A stretch of 64,000 nt of DNA from Pedobacter sp. Leaf194 (GCF_001423945.1 NZ_LMPU01000008.1:496001-560000), one strand, 5' to 3'; positions 16,995-26,117 are shown, counted from the stretch's first letter. The notes: generated from the sequence alone by a model not told the origin. A program made the numbers and translations.

Positions 16995-17753
16995 TTATTT
17001 AAATTTTTCGTTCAGAATGCTATCCATTAAAACTATATTTTTTTGAGGGTCATTTTTATACAATTTAAAATCGCCTTCCAGTATTTTATAGTTTTTTGTT
17101 TTTGCATAATTCCGTTGCTGAATTTCATCGATACGCTTCGCTTCAGCCTTGTTAAAAATAAGCATTTGCAAGTTAAACGTTTCTAAATATTCGACGGCTT
17201 TACCCGAAACAGCAGTCATTGACCCACCTTTCGAGTAGTCTACCTGGATGCGCCTGTCAGGAGTAGACCATTCATAGAAGACATCCATTGTAGTCTGCGG
17301 CCTGAAAGTCGGCGGTCCAAATTGCTTTGTCAGTTGTTTAACTAAATCGTTATAAACCGTGTCAGATTTAAGTTCTGCATCAGCTAAAATTGCTACCGTT
17401 TTATTGTCATGCGATAAAAAAGCAATTCTATTAAAGTATATATTTTGGTAGTAGGCAATGCTATCTTCTACTTTACTGTAATATGCCTTTCCGTAAAACG
17501 AATCCTTTCCGTTCCAGGAATCCAACTTGTAACCTACAGGATAATCGAAGGGTTCTGAGTATCCTTTTTTTATAAACTCTGCATCGTAGTTTACGGTCGA
17601 ATCTATTTTTGATTTCAAGATTTCCAGTGGCCTTTCTTTGAAATCAATCTTCTCCATGTTTAATCCTTTTTTCGGCAGAGTTGATAAATCTTTGCCACTT
17701 TGGTTACAGGAAAATAAAAAGAAACTCACCAGCAACAATAAAAAGCTTCGCAT
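16995..17753 (-). CDS. Lipoprotein of unknown function
   Basis: 252 residues with a type II signal sequence (FLLLLVSFFLFSC, lipobox LFSC). The mature protein is hydrophilic, mixed alpha/beta, with no family I recognise and no catalytic motif. It lies between pirin and metZ and has its own promoter (17794-17801), so it is probably expressed alone. It is likely a periplasmic or outer-membrane lipoprotein. Confidence 0.75.
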   Translation of the reverse strand: MRSFLLLLVSFFLFSCNQSGKDLSTLPKKGLNMEKIDFKERPLEILKSKIDSTVNYDAEFIKKGYSEPFDYPVGYKLDSWNGKDSFYGKAYYSKVEDSIAYYQNIYFNRIAFLSHDNKTVAILADAELKSDTVYNDLVKQLTKQFGPPTFRPQTTMDVFYEWSTPDRRIQVDYSKGGSMTAVSGKAVEYLETFNLQMLIFNKAEAKRIDEIQQRNYAKTKNYKILEGDFKLYKNDPQKNIVLMDSILNEKFK

Positions 17754-17793
17754 AAATTATTCTTATTTAAACCTGAAATGTAATAGTGTTCCT

Positions 17794-17801
17794 CAAATAT
17801 A
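17794..17801 (-). promoter_or_regulatory. -7 box upstream of the lipoprotein gene
   Basis: Minus-strand TATATTTG, an exact TAnnTTTG match, 41 bases before the start codon. Confidence 0.45.
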
Positions 17802-17823
17802 TTCGCAACTCAATAAAAAAAGT

Positions 17824-18990
17824 TTAACTCAAGGCTTGTTCAATGTCGGCTAAAATATCATTAATATGCTCTAAACCAATTGATAAACGAATAGAACCTT
17901 GCTCGATACCAACAATATTACGTTCTTCTTCTGTTAACTTGCTGTGCGTACTGGTAGCAGGATGCGTTGCAATTGAGCGTGTATCAGCAAGGTTTGCGGA
18001 GATAGAGAACATTTGTAGGCCATCCATAAACTTCCGGGCGCCTTCTACACCACCCTCAACAACGATAGTTACAATGCCACCACCTTGCTTCATTTGCTTT
18101 TTTGCAATTTCATATTGTGGGTGCGACGGCAAAAACGGGTATTTTACCAGCTTAATTTTTGGATGTTTCTCCAGGTAGGCGGCCACCTTTAAAGCGCTTT
18201 CGCAATGGCGATCCATACGTACAGCCAAAGTTTCTAAGCTTTTTGATAAAATCCAGGCGTTAAAAGGCGATAATGCCGGTCCGCTGTGCCGGGCAAAGCC
18301 AATAACTTCTGCGATTAATGCTTTTGTTCCTAAAACAATTCCGCCCAACACTCTACCTTGTCCGTCGATGTATTTAGTAGCCGAATGGATAGACAGATGT
18401 GCACCTAATTTAATCGGCTGTTGCAGGTACGGGGTTGCAAAACAGTTATCAACGACTAAAAGTTGATTATGCTTTTTCGCCAACTCGCCAAGAAAAGCCA
18501 AGTCGATAATGTCGATTCCAGGATTTGATGGCGTTTCTACAAAAATCATTTTGGTATTTGGCTTAATCAGAGCCTCCCAATCTTCAGGCTTATCTAAATC
18601 TGCGTAATCGAAAGTTACGCCCCATTTAGAGAAAACATTGGTTAAAAGTTGATGCGTAGAACCGAAAACGGATCGGCTGGAAACAATATGGTCGCCAGCT
18701 TTTAAGAAAGCGCCAAAGGTTGTAAAGATGGCGGCCATACCAGTTGCAGTGGCAAAACCATCTTCGGCGCCTTCAAGCAGGCACATTTTCTCTATAAATT
18801 CTGAGGTATTTGGATTTGAGTAACGGCTGTAAACGTTGCCCTCTTTCTCGTTTGCAAATAAAGCACGCATTTCTTCAGCATCATCAAATTTGTAACTTGA
18901 TGTTAGGTAAATTGGCGCTGAATGCTCCTTGTGCAGGCTGCGTTCCGTTTGCGTGCGTATGGCTATGGTTTCAAAGTTGTTGGATTTCAT
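17824..18990 (-). CDS. metZ: O-succinylhomoserine sulfhydrylase
   Basis: 388-residue PLP enzyme of the Cys/Met metabolism family. The PLP lysine lies in HSATKYIDGQGRVLGG, a form typical of MetZ rather than cystathionine gamma-synthase; other landmarks are YSRYSNPNT, VDNCFATP and SIGLEHINDI. It makes homocysteine from O-succinyl- or O-acetylhomoserine and sulfide in methionine synthesis. It lies 80 bases downstream of the OsmC gene on the same strand. I could not recognise a SAM riboswitch in that gap. Confidence 0.92.
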   Translation of the reverse strand: MKSNNFETIAIRTQTERSLHKEHSAPIYLTSSYKFDDAEEMRALFANEKEGNVYSRYSNPNTSEFIEKMCLLEGAEDGFATATGMAAIFTTFGAFLKAGDHIVSSRSVFGSTHQLLTNVFSKWGVTFDYADLDKPEDWEALIKPNTKMIFVETPSNPGIDIIDLAFLGELAKKHNQLLVVDNCFATPYLQQPIKLGAHLSIHSATKYIDGQGRVLGGIVLGTKALIAEVIGFARHSGPALSPFNAWILSKSLETLAVRMDRHCESALKVAAYLEKHPKIKLVKYPFLPSHPQYEIAKKQMKQGGGIVTIVVEGGVEGARKFMDGLQMFSISANLADTRSIATHPATSTHSKLTEEERNIVGIEQGSIRLSIGLEHINDILADIEQALS

Positions 18991-19070
18991 TGTTAAATTT
19001 CAAGATTTTAATATCAGCAACAGTTTTTGCGCATCGAATATTGAGAATGCGTCTTGCTGTTCGATACCTG

Positions 19071-19493
19071 CTAAATGCTGTTGTTTATTTCGTATGTAAA
19101 ATTAATTTTTGCGGAGCGCCCTAAAATATTCGACACAGAGCAATATTTGTTAAAAGTCATTTCCAAAGCCCTTTCTACTTTGGATGCGTTTAAATCGCCA
19201 AATAAATTAAAGTGAATATCGATAACGTCGAAAATCGGCGGCATTTCTTCATCTTTACGACTAGCATTAATCGCAATTTTAATATCGGCGAGTGGTTCTT
19301 TTTGCTTAGTTAGAACATTTACCATGTCTATGCCGCTGCAACCGCCAAGGCCAATTAAAAGCATTTCCATAGGCCTAAAACCTTTCCCATCGCCGCCTAT
19401 TGCAGCTTTAGCATCTAGTTCTACGGTAAAGCCGTTCTCGTTTTCAGCTTCGAAATTAAATTTCCCGCTTTTGCGGATGAGATTTATATTCAT
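19071..19493 (-). CDS. OsmC family protein (YhfA-like)
   Basis: 140 residues with the OsmC fold. The segment GFRPMEMLLIGLGGCSGIDMVNVL holds the first cysteine (GGCSG) and EMTFNKYCSVSNIL holds the second, the pair used by OsmC/Ohr-type thiol peroxidases. The YhfA-like subgroup has no firmly assigned substrate. It sits between ispE and metZ on the same strand with ~80-base gaps on each side. Confidence 0.88.
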   Translation of the reverse strand: MNINLIRKSGKFNFEAENENGFTVELDAKAAIGGDGKGFRPMEMLLIGLGGCSGIDMVNVLTKQKEPLADIKIAINASRKDEEMPPIFDVIDIHFNLFGDLNASKVERALEMTFNKYCSVSNILGRSAKINFTYEINNSI

Positions 19494-19574
19494 TTTTTTT
19501 ATAGTCAGTACGGGTGGCAGTGTAAGTTGCCAGAGAAATTGCTTTCGCCTGTCAGCTTTTACTTTCAGCCCAGT

Positions 19575-20378
19575 TTAAATGTTGTAAAAAACTAAATTGT
19601 CTTTTTCCAGTTCCGGCAGATTAACAGGTTTGCTAAAAATTGCAAAAACCGACGAGCCGCTACCACTCATTAAAGCGAATGTTGCGCCTGCATCGTATAA
19701 ACTGGTTTTTATTTGATGAATTTGGGGATACTTTGCGAAAACCGATGGCTCGAAATCGTTGATAACCTTATTTTTCCATGTTGTTGGCGACAAATGTATG
19801 ATTTCTTTTATCGATTGCAAAGGCTTTTGAGGTTTTACAAGTGCGTATGCATCAGCAGTGCTAACGTGCACAGGTGGTTTAACTAAAACTTTAAACCAGG
19901 ATGACAGGTCGATATCAGTCTTTTCGAACTCATCTCCTTTATTAAATGCATAAACAGGTTTATTCTCAATAAAAAAAGCACAATCGGCACCGAGCTGCCG
20001 GGCATAGTTTTGCATTGTTTCTATAGATAACCCGAGGTTGAATTTGCTGTTTAACAACTTAATTAAGAAAGCACAATCGGCAGAACCTCCGCCCAGGCCT
20101 GCTCCTACAGGGATATTTTTCAGTAAATCTATCTGCTGCGCAGGAATATCAAAATCTTTTTTAATTAAGTTATATGCTTTTAAACACAAGTTGTCGTCTG
20201 GATTTCCGGGAACAGCGATACCGTGGATTTTGCATGAAGTAAAAGCCGCGTCGGTAATTTCGACCGAATCTTTAATATTAACCGGATAAAAGATAGTTTC
20301 CAGGTTGTGGTAACCATCTTCGCGTTTTTCTGTAATGTTTAAGCCAAGATTAATTTTTGCGTTCGGAAAGGATAACAT
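19575..20378 (-). CDS. ispE: 4-diphosphocytidyl-2-C-methyl-D-erythritol kinase
   Basis: 267-residue GHMP kinase. The ATP-binding loop PVGAGLGGGSADCAF, the N-terminal NAKINLGLNITEKREDGYH and the C-terminal ALMSGSGSSVFAIF are diagnostic. IspE phosphorylates CDP-methylerythritol in the MEP isoprenoid pathway. It is first in a minus-strand run followed by OsmC and metZ, and is divergent from thyA. Confidence 0.95.
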   Translation of the reverse strand: MLSFPNAKINLGLNITEKREDGYHNLETIFYPVNIKDSVEITDAAFTSCKIHGIAVPGNPDDNLCLKAYNLIKKDFDIPAQQIDLLKNIPVGAGLGGGSADCAFLIKLLNSKFNLGLSIETMQNYARQLGADCAFFIENKPVYAFNKGDEFEKTDIDLSSWFKVLVKPPVHVSTADAYALVKPQKPLQSIKEIIHLSPTTWKNKVINDFEPSVFAKYPQIHQIKTSLYDAGATFALMSGSGSSVFAIFSKPVNLPELEKDNLVFYNI

Positions 20379-20438
20379 CTCTTTAGTATTAATTAGGAGC
20401 GACTATCAGGACTTTTTTGCAATCGAGACATCACTGCG

Positions 20439-20446
20439 CAAACATA
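20439..20446 (-). promoter_or_regulatory. -7 box upstream of ispE
   Basis: Minus-strand TATGTTTG, an exact TAnnTTTG match, 61 bases before the ispE start. The -33 element is weak. Confidence 0.4.
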
Positions 20447-20578
20447 CAAAAGTCAGGCTTGTTTAAAAATCAGTTAATTTATAAAACTAAAAGATTCCGT
20501 GATGGAGATTTTTCACATATTTGTAGTTAATTAATTTTTTAATTTGAAAGTTCCGATGGCTTCGGGATTAAGGAATAT

Positions 20579-21373
20579 ATGAAACAATATTTAGATTTAA
20601 TGCAGCATGTGCTGGATAATGGCGCACAAAAGCACGACCGTACAGGAACAGGAACGATTAGCGTTTTTGGCTATCAAATGCGATTTAACCTGCAGGAGGG
20701 CTTCCCGATGGTAACCACCAAGAAGCTGCACTTGAAATCTATAATTCATGAATTAATCTGGTTTTTAACCGGCGATACAAACATCAAGTACCTTAAAGAT
20801 AATGGTGTAAGAATTTGGGATGAGTGGGCAGATGTAGATGGAAATTTAGGGCCGGTTTACGGTTCGCAGTGGAGGAGCTGGCCAACACCAGACGGGCAGC
20901 ACATCGATCAGATTACAAATATCATCAATACCATAAAAAATAATCCAGATTCGCGTAGAATTATTGTTTCTGCATGGAACGTTGCAGAGATTGAAAACAT
21001 GGCGTTGCCACCTTGCCATGCGTTTTTTCAATTCTATGTTGCCGATGGAAAATTAAGTTGTCAACTATATCAACGCAGTGCTGACATTTTTTTAGGCGTG
21101 CCATTTAATATAGCATCTTATGCATTATTAACGATGATGGTTGCACAGGTTTGTGGTTTAGAAGCGGGCGATTTTGTACATACTCTCGGAGATGCACATT
21201 TGTATAACAACCACATAGAACAGGCTAATTTGCAGTTAAGCAGAGATCCGAAACCACTTCCAACCATGAAGATCAATCCTGATGTAAAAAGCATTTTCGA
21301 TTTCAAATTTGAAGACTTTACGTTGGAGAACTACGAGGCACATCCACATATTAAAGGAATAGTTGCGGTTTAG
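20579..21373 (+). CDS. thyA: Thymidylate synthase
   Basis: 264 residues, the same length as the E. coli enzyme. The catalytic cysteine is C146 in [12 protein letters not shown], and the folate/dUMP motifs [19 protein letters not shown] and [10 protein letters not shown] are present. It converts dUMP to dTMP with methylenetetrahydrofolate and yields dihydrofolate for FolA. The stop codon directly abuts an octanucleotide repeat array that, with a four-helix-bundle gene, separates it from folA. Confidence 0.97.
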   Translation: MKQYLDLMQHVLDNGAQKHDRTGTGTISVFGYQMRFNLQEGFPMVTTKKLHLKSIIHELIWFLTGDTNIKYLKDNGVRIWDEWADVDGNLGPVYGSQWRSWPTPDGQHIDQITNIINTIKNNPDSRRIIVSAWNVAEIENMALPPCHAFFQFYVADGKLSCQLYQRSADIFLGVPFNIASYALLTMMVAQVCGLEAGDFVHTLGDAHLYNNHIEQANLQLSRDPKPLPTMKINPDVKSIFDFKFEDFTLENYEAHPHIKGIVAV

Positions 21374-21374
21374 C

Positions 21375-21464
21375 ATTTGTTCAATTGTTCATTTGTTCAA
21401 TAGTTCATTTGTTCAATAGTTCATTGGTTTCACTGGTCATTGGTTTCACTGGTCATTGGTTCAC
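21375..21464. repeat. Octanucleotide repeat array, left copy
   Basis: Begins 2 bases after the thyA stop. The core alternates TTGTTCAA and TAGTTCAT (period 8, super-period 16), then decays into TGGTTTCAC/TGGTCAT units. Read on the minus strand it is a series of GAACNNNN octamers, the same theme as the array at 21937-22187 but in the opposite orientation. Confidence 0.9.
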
Positions 21465-21545
21465 GGAGTATATTATTCAAAGCTTTAATTAGCGAAATCT
21501 CGATTTTAAGTCATCCCTTATAATTAATGTGTAAACAAAATAATT

Positions 21546-21950
21546 ATGAGTTATAATCGAATTGAAGATCTAGAGGTATACATGCTTGCTGAAGATTTAT
21601 CAAATGAAATTTGGAATGTTGTGATAAGATGGGATTTTTTTGCTAAGGAAACTGTAGGGAAACAAATCTGCAGAGCTGCAGATTCCATTAGCGCTAACAT
21701 TGCTGAAGGTTACGGGCGTTTTCATTTCAAGGAAAATAAAAATTTCTGTTATTACAGCAGGGGTTCGGTTCTGGAAACTAAATCTTTTTTGAGAAAAATG
21801 CGCCATAGAGGTTTGGTCAGCGAAGAAATTTACAACCACCTTTTCAACAGACTTGAAATCATACACATTAAGCTTAATGCTTATTTAAAATATATCGGAA
21901 CAAAGTCGACGGCCACAAAACCGCAAACGGATGGCTCATTAAACAAATGA
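21546..21950 (+). CDS. Four-helix bundle protein (23S rRNA intervening-sequence family)
   Basis: 134 residues. The segment QICRAADSISANIAEGYGR is the hallmark of the family first seen encoded in intervening sequences of 23S rRNA genes, and now found as free-standing small proteins. The structures are four-helix pentamers; the function is unknown. It lies between thyA and folA, flanked by octamer arrays in inverted orientation. Its last codons (SLNK-stop) read into the right-hand array, so its C-terminus is repeat derived. The arrangement suggests insertion as a unit between thyA and folA. Confidence 0.92.
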   Translation: MSYNRIEDLEVYMLAEDLSNEIWNVVIRWDFFAKETVGKQICRAADSISANIAEGYGRFHFKENKNFCYYSRGSVLETKSFLRKMRHRGLVSEEIYNHLFNRLEIIHIKLNAYLKYIGTKSTATKPQTDGSLNK

Positions 21951-22187
21951 CTGTTGCATTAATAAACTAATGACTATCGAACTGACGATCTAGTAAATTA
22001 TTAAACAAATGAACTGATCGCAATTGAACCAATGAACGACCGGACCAATGAACTAATGAACGATTGAACCAATGAACGACCGGACCAATGAACTAATGAA
22101 CTATTGAACCAATGAACGACTGAACGAATGAACTAATGAACTATCGAACCAATGACTAATAAACTAATGACTAATGAACAAACCAGC
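21937..22187. repeat. Octanucleotide repeat array, right copy
   Basis: About 250 bases dominated by GAACNNNN octamers (GAACCAAT, GAACGACC, GGACCAAT, GAACTAAT, GAACTATT, GAACGAAT), clearest from 22020 to 22155. A 40-base higher-order unit (GAACCAAT GAACGACC ... ) occurs at least twice. The array starts inside the end of the four-helix-bundle gene and runs into the first codons of folA. Confidence 0.92.
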
Positions 22188-22676
22188 CCTTCGGTAGCTA
22201 TCGCAGTTGCCGTGGGCGAGAACTTCGCTATCGGAAAAAATAATCAGCTTTTGTGGCATATGCCAGCTGATTTAAAGTTTTTTAAACAAACCACTTCTGG
22301 TCACACCGTGGTAATGGGCCGCAAGACGTTCGACTCTGTTGGCAAGCCCCTACCGAACCGCCGGAACATTGTGATTACAAGGGACGGCAACTTAAAAATT
22401 GATGGCGTTGAAGTTGTAACCAGTTTGGAAGAGGCTATAGAAGCTACTAAAAACGAAGAGAAGCCAGTTTTTATAGTTGGTGGCGCCGAGATTTATCGTC
22501 AGGCTTTACCGAAAACCGATACCTTATATTTAACTACAATCCACCACACTTTCGATGCTGACACTTTCTTTCCTGAAATTGATAGAAGCGAATGGGACAC
22601 GATAAGTTCGGAAACTCACAAAGCGGATGAAAAAAACAAGTATGATTATACTTTTGAGGTGCTTAAAAGAAAATAA
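22167..22676 (+). CDS. folA: Dihydrofolate reductase
   Basis: 169 residues from the ATG at 22167. The motifs IGKNNQLLWHMPADLKFFKQTT, VVMGRKTFDSVGKPLPNRRNIV and FIVGGAEIYRQALP are those of bacterial DHFR. It reduces dihydrofolate produced by ThyA. An in-frame ATG at 22152 would add five residues; both starts, and the first residues TNEQTS, lie within repeat-array sequence, so the true start and leader are uncertain. No TAnnTTTG box was found in the array; transcription may come from upstream. Confidence 0.94.
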   Translation: MTNEQTSPSVAIAVAVGENFAIGKNNQLLWHMPADLKFFKQTTSGHTVVMGRKTFDSVGKPLPNRRNIVITRDGNLKIDGVEVVTSLEEAIEATKNEEKPVFIVGGAEIYRQALPKTDTLYLTTIHHTFDADTFFPEIDRSEWDTISSETHKADEKNKYDYTFEVLKRK

Positions 22677-22690
22677 TTAGGAATTCGTTA

Positions 22691-22790
22691 TTGCGAGGCA
22701 CGAAGCAATCTTAATGCGCTCGCTATTGAGATTTATTTTAAGAATCGTTAAAGACCACGAACCGCACTATCAAGATGGCTTCGTGTCTCG
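22691..22790. repeat. REP-like inverted repeat
   Basis: Left arm TTGCGAGGCACGAAGCAATC (22691-22710) and right arm AAGATGGCTTCGTGTCTCG (22772-22790) are imperfect inverted copies separated by ~60 bases. A further copy of the arm occurs at 29041-29062 on the opposite strand. The pattern resembles short dispersed palindromes. Confidence 0.7.
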
Positions 22791-22907
22791 AAAGGACTAC
22801 AGCCAAAAATTAGAACTGGATATTAGAGCGGAATTGATATTCTGTAGTTGCCACCTAAACCCGATATTCGTGGAAAGTCACCGATTTTTCGTCGGTGCTT
22901 GGAACAT

Positions 22908-22957
22908 TAGCGGGACCGAACCAAAGCTAAGCGCTACTGCAATTGCTTTCCAAATAA
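22908..22957 (+). repeat. Dispersed intergenic element, copy A
   Basis: TAGCGGGAC, ~10 bases, CTAAG, then a 23-base block containing CTGCAATTGCTTTCCAA that is identical to one at 34592-34614. Related forms occur at 42163-42177 (reverse strand) and 39319-39336. Confidence 0.7.
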
Positions 22958-23078
22958 ATTTCACCTTCCAAATTAAATGCTTACGCGGGTTCTGCTAAAC
23001 AAAAGTTACTTTGTTGCCCGGTAAAAATTAATCTTAATAAATTATCAATTAAGGGGTTCTATAATTTAAAAATTTAAT

Positions 23079-23086
23079 TAGATTTG
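23079..23086 (+). promoter_or_regulatory. -7 box of secDF
   Basis: TAGATTTG, an exact TAnnTTTG match, 46 bases before the secDF ATG. Confidence 0.5.
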
Positions 23087-23132
23087 CCGACTTGTTAAAA
23101 AACAGCGAAAGACAAATTATTTTAAACAAACA

Positions 23133-26117
23133 ATGCAAGGAAAAGGTTTTATTAAGTTTATAGCGATAGTATTGGCTATCGTTTGTGCATATGCACTTTC
23201 TTTCACTTTGGTAGCATCCAAGGTAGAGAAAGACGCAAAAAACTATGCGAAAGGTGATTTAGCCAAAGAAAAGGCTTATTTAGATTCGATGAGCACTGAG
23301 AAAGTATACCCTGTTCTGGGTTTCACTTATCAGTCTGTTAAATCGAAAGAGATCAATTTAGGCCTCGATTTAAAAGGTGGTATAAACGTAACGATGGAAA
23401 TATCGTTATCGGAACTGGTAAAATCATTAGCAGACAACACAAATGATGCTAATTTCAACAAAGCATTGCAAAATGCTCAAGCTCAGTTAAACGCCGGTGG
23501 TAAAGATTACATCAAATTATTTGTTGATGAATTTGAAAAATTAAGTCCGGGTGTAAAACTTGCAGATTATTTCTCAAATCAGGATAATGCATCGCAGTTA
23601 AAACCAAACGCTTCAAATAGCGAGGTTCAAAGCTTTTTATCAAAAGAAGCCGAAAGCGCTATCGACCGCTCATTCACAATCTTACGTTCGCGTATTGATG
23701 GTTTTGGCGTTGTAAGTCCGAACATGCAGAAACAACCTGGAAGTAACCGCATTTTAATTGAGATGCCGGGTATTCAGGATAAAGAACGTGTTTATAAATT
23801 ATTGCAAGGTTCTGCTGAATTGCAGTTCTGGCAGGTTTATCAGGTTCAGGAAGTTGTTTCATTGCTTGAAAATATTAATAAAACTTTAGCGTCTACACTA
23901 AAAGATGCCGCCCCGGTTGCTGCTGCTAAAGACACAACTGCTGCGCCTGCTGCAGGTGGAAAACTGGCAGGTTTAGAAAAGTCTGCTACAGATACCACCA
24001 AAGGTGGAAAACTTGCTGGCTTAGGTAAAAAAGATTCTACTGCAGCTAAAGCTGAGATTGCAAAATCAAATCCTTTATTCTCTATTTTAAGTATTCCTAC
24101 TTATCAGGCAGAAAACGGACAGCCTGCGTTGCGCCCGGGACCAATTGTTGGTTGGGTTGCACAAAAAGATACTGCAAAAGTAAATTCATATTTCAGAATG
24201 CCGGAGGTTGCCGCTGCCATTCCTTCTACAATGAAGTTTATGTGGAGCGTTAAACCAATGGAAGGTTCTAAGGTTTTCGAACTTTATGCGATTAAAGTTG
24301 TAAGCGCTGATGGCAAACCAGACTTAGGTGGCGATGCTGTAAGTGATTCACGTAACGACTTTGACCAAAAAGGTAAGCCAGAAGTAACCATGTACATGAC
24401 CAGCGAAGGCGCTGCGAAATGGAAAAAAATTACTGCTGAGGCTTCTGCTGATGCCCAGAATAAAAAATCTATTGCAATTGTATTAGACAATCAGGTTTAC
24501 TCCGCTCCTACAGTTCAAAACGAAATTCCAAATGGTGTTTCTTCAATCTCAGGAAACTTTACTCAAGAAGATACCAAAGATTTATCGAACATTTTAAAGG
24601 CTGGTAAATTACCCGCACCTGCTCGTATTGCGGGTAGCTTCGTTGTTGGTCCAACCTTAGGTGCACAGGCTATTCACGATGGTTTAATCTCTTTTGTAAT
24701 TGCCTTTATCGTAATTTTAATCTTCATGGCGTTGTATTACCACCGGGCAGGTTGGGTTGCAAATTTCGCCTTACTATTAAACTTATTCTTCATCATTGGT
24801 ATTTTGGTATCACTTGGTGCAGTTTTAACCTTACCTGGTATTGCCGGGATTGTTTTAACCATTGGTTTATCGGTTGATGCAAACATCTTAATTTTCGAAC
24901 GTGTACGTGAGGAACTTGCGCATGGCAAAAATACTGCTGCTGCAATTAAAGAAGGTTTTAAACATGCAATGCCTTCAATTATTGACTCGAACGTTACTCT
25001 ATTTATACTAGGTGCTATTCTTTATGTATTTGGCAGTGGCCCGGTTCAGGGTTTTGCAACCACGTTGTGTATTGGTATTCTTTCATCATTATTTGCTGCT
25101 GTCGCGATATCGAGAGTGGTTTTTGATTCATTGCTAAACCGTAAAGTTGAGGTAAGTTTCGACAATAACTTTACCCGTAACGCATTCAAGAATCTAGCTT
25201 TTAATTTTGTTGGCCGCCGTAAAATTTACTATGTAATCTCAACAGTTATTATTGTTGCAGGTATTGGTATGTACTTTAAAAATGGTGGTTTAAATTTAGG
25301 TGTAGATTTTAAAGGAGGTAGAACTTACCTTGTACACTTCGATAAGGCAGTAAATACGGAAGATTTAAAAACAAAGTTAAACCCGGTTTTCGGAAACGAA
25401 ACGCCTGAGGTAAAAACTGCTGGTGAAGATAGCCAGGTTAAAATTACCACTACCTTCCACATTGAAGACCAAGACCCCAAAACGGATAAAGTTGTAGAAG
25501 ACGCACTAACTAAAGGTTTATCAGGCTCGAAATACGAGATTGTAAGCTCGCAAAAAGTAACGCCTATCATTGCAAGTGATATCGTGAACGGCGCATTCTA
25601 CGCGGTATTGATTTCGTGTTTGTTCATGTTCATTTATATCGTTATCCGTTTCAAGAAATGGCAATACGGTTTGGGTGCGGTTATCGCATTATTCCATGAT
25701 GTTTTAATGGTACTTTCTTTCTATACAATTTTAGATGGTGTAATGCCATTCTCATTGGAAATTGGTCAGGATTTTATTGCAGCGATTTTAACTGTAATGG
25801 GTTATACCATGACAGAAACAGTTGTTGTGTTCGACCGTATACGTGAGAAACTGAAAGAAGCCGGTAAAGATGATTTACATGGCGAAGAACGTAACAACTT
25901 AATTAACTTCGCATTGAACAGTACTTTAAGTCGTACCATTCTAACATCGTTAACAGTGTTTTTCGTGTTATTGGTAATCTTCATCTTTGGTGGCGATAGC
26001 ATCCGCGGATTTATCTTTGCATTGCTTATTGGTCGTATCATTGGTACGTATTCATCATTGTGTATCTCTACGCCTATCGTAATAGATTTGGGTAGTTCTG
26101 CAGAGAAGAAAAAGTAA
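23133..26117 (+). CDS. secDF: Fused SecD-SecF protein translocase subunit
   Basis: 994 residues. SecD half: helix 1, then the D1 motif LGLDLKGG (D79), a large periplasmic region and five helices ending before residue 690. SecF half: a new first helix, LGVDFKGGRTY (D725) and a second set of helices with VMGYTMTETVVVFDRIRE. SecDF uses the proton motive force to pull exported proteins from SecYEG. The fusion is usual in Bacteroidota. The SecD periplasmic part contains an Ala/Thr/Lys-rich linker with a duplicated GGKLAGL motif (275-283 and 291-299). It is monocistronic with a strong terminator. Confidence 0.96.
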   Translation: MQGKGFIKFIAIVLAIVCAYALSFTLVASKVEKDAKNYAKGDLAKEKAYLDSMSTEKVYPVLGFTYQSVKSKEINLGLDLKGGINVTMEISLSELVKSLADNTNDANFNKALQNAQAQLNAGGKDYIKLFVDEFEKLSPGVKLADYFSNQDNASQLKPNASNSEVQSFLSKEAESAIDRSFTILRSRIDGFGVVSPNMQKQPGSNRILIEMPGIQDKERVYKLLQGSAELQFWQVYQVQEVVSLLENINKTLASTLKDAAPVAAAKDTTAAPAAGGKLAGLEKSATDTTKGGKLAGLGKKDSTAAKAEIAKSNPLFSILSIPTYQAENGQPALRPGPIVGWVAQKDTAKVNSYFRMPEVAAAIPSTMKFMWSVKPMEGSKVFELYAIKVVSADGKPDLGGDAVSDSRNDFDQKGKPEVTMYMTSEGAAKWKKITAEASADAQNKKSIAIVLDNQVYSAPTVQNEIPNGVSSISGNFTQEDTKDLSNILKAGKLPAPARIAGSFVVGPTLGAQAIHDGLISFVIAFIVILIFMALYYHRAGWVANFALLLNLFFIIGILVSLGAVLTLPGIAGIVLTIGLSVDANILIFERVREELAHGKNTAAAIKEGFKHAMPSIIDSNVTLFILGAILYVFGSGPVQGFATTLCIGILSSLFAAVAISRVVFDSLLNRKVEVSFDNNFTRNAFKNLAFNFVGRRKIYYVISTVIIVAGIGMYFKNGGLNLGVDFKGGRTYLVHFDKAVNTEDLKTKLNPVFGNETPEVKTAGEDSQVKITTTFHIEDQDPKTDKVVEDALTKGLSGSKYEIVSSQKVTPIIASDIVNGAFYAVLISCLFMFIYIVIRFKKWQYGLGAVIALFHDVLMVLSFYTILDGVMPFSLEIGQDFIAAILTVMGYTMTETVVVFDRIREKLKEAGKDDLHGEERNNLINFALNSTLSRTILTSLTVFFVLLVIFIFGGDSIRGFIFALLIGRIIGTYSSLCISTPIVIDLGSSAEKKK

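Larger units (their letters stand above)
22677..23132. other. Intergenic region folA / secDF with repeats
   Basis: Contains an inverted repeat (22691-22790), a small hairpin CACCGA...TCGGTG near 22880-22898, one copy of a dispersed element (22908-22957) and the secDF promoter. A 94-codon frame at 22714-22998 merely reads through these repeats and is not convincing as a gene. Confidence 0.65.

Noticed and set aside
21375..22187. Octamer arrays considered as a CRISPR array
   Set aside because: The units are 8 bp without unique spacers of constant length, and no cas genes are present.
22714..22998. 94-codon plus-strand open frame between folA and secDF
   Set aside because: It reads through a palindromic repeat, a hairpin and a dispersed element; the protein has no recognisable pattern.
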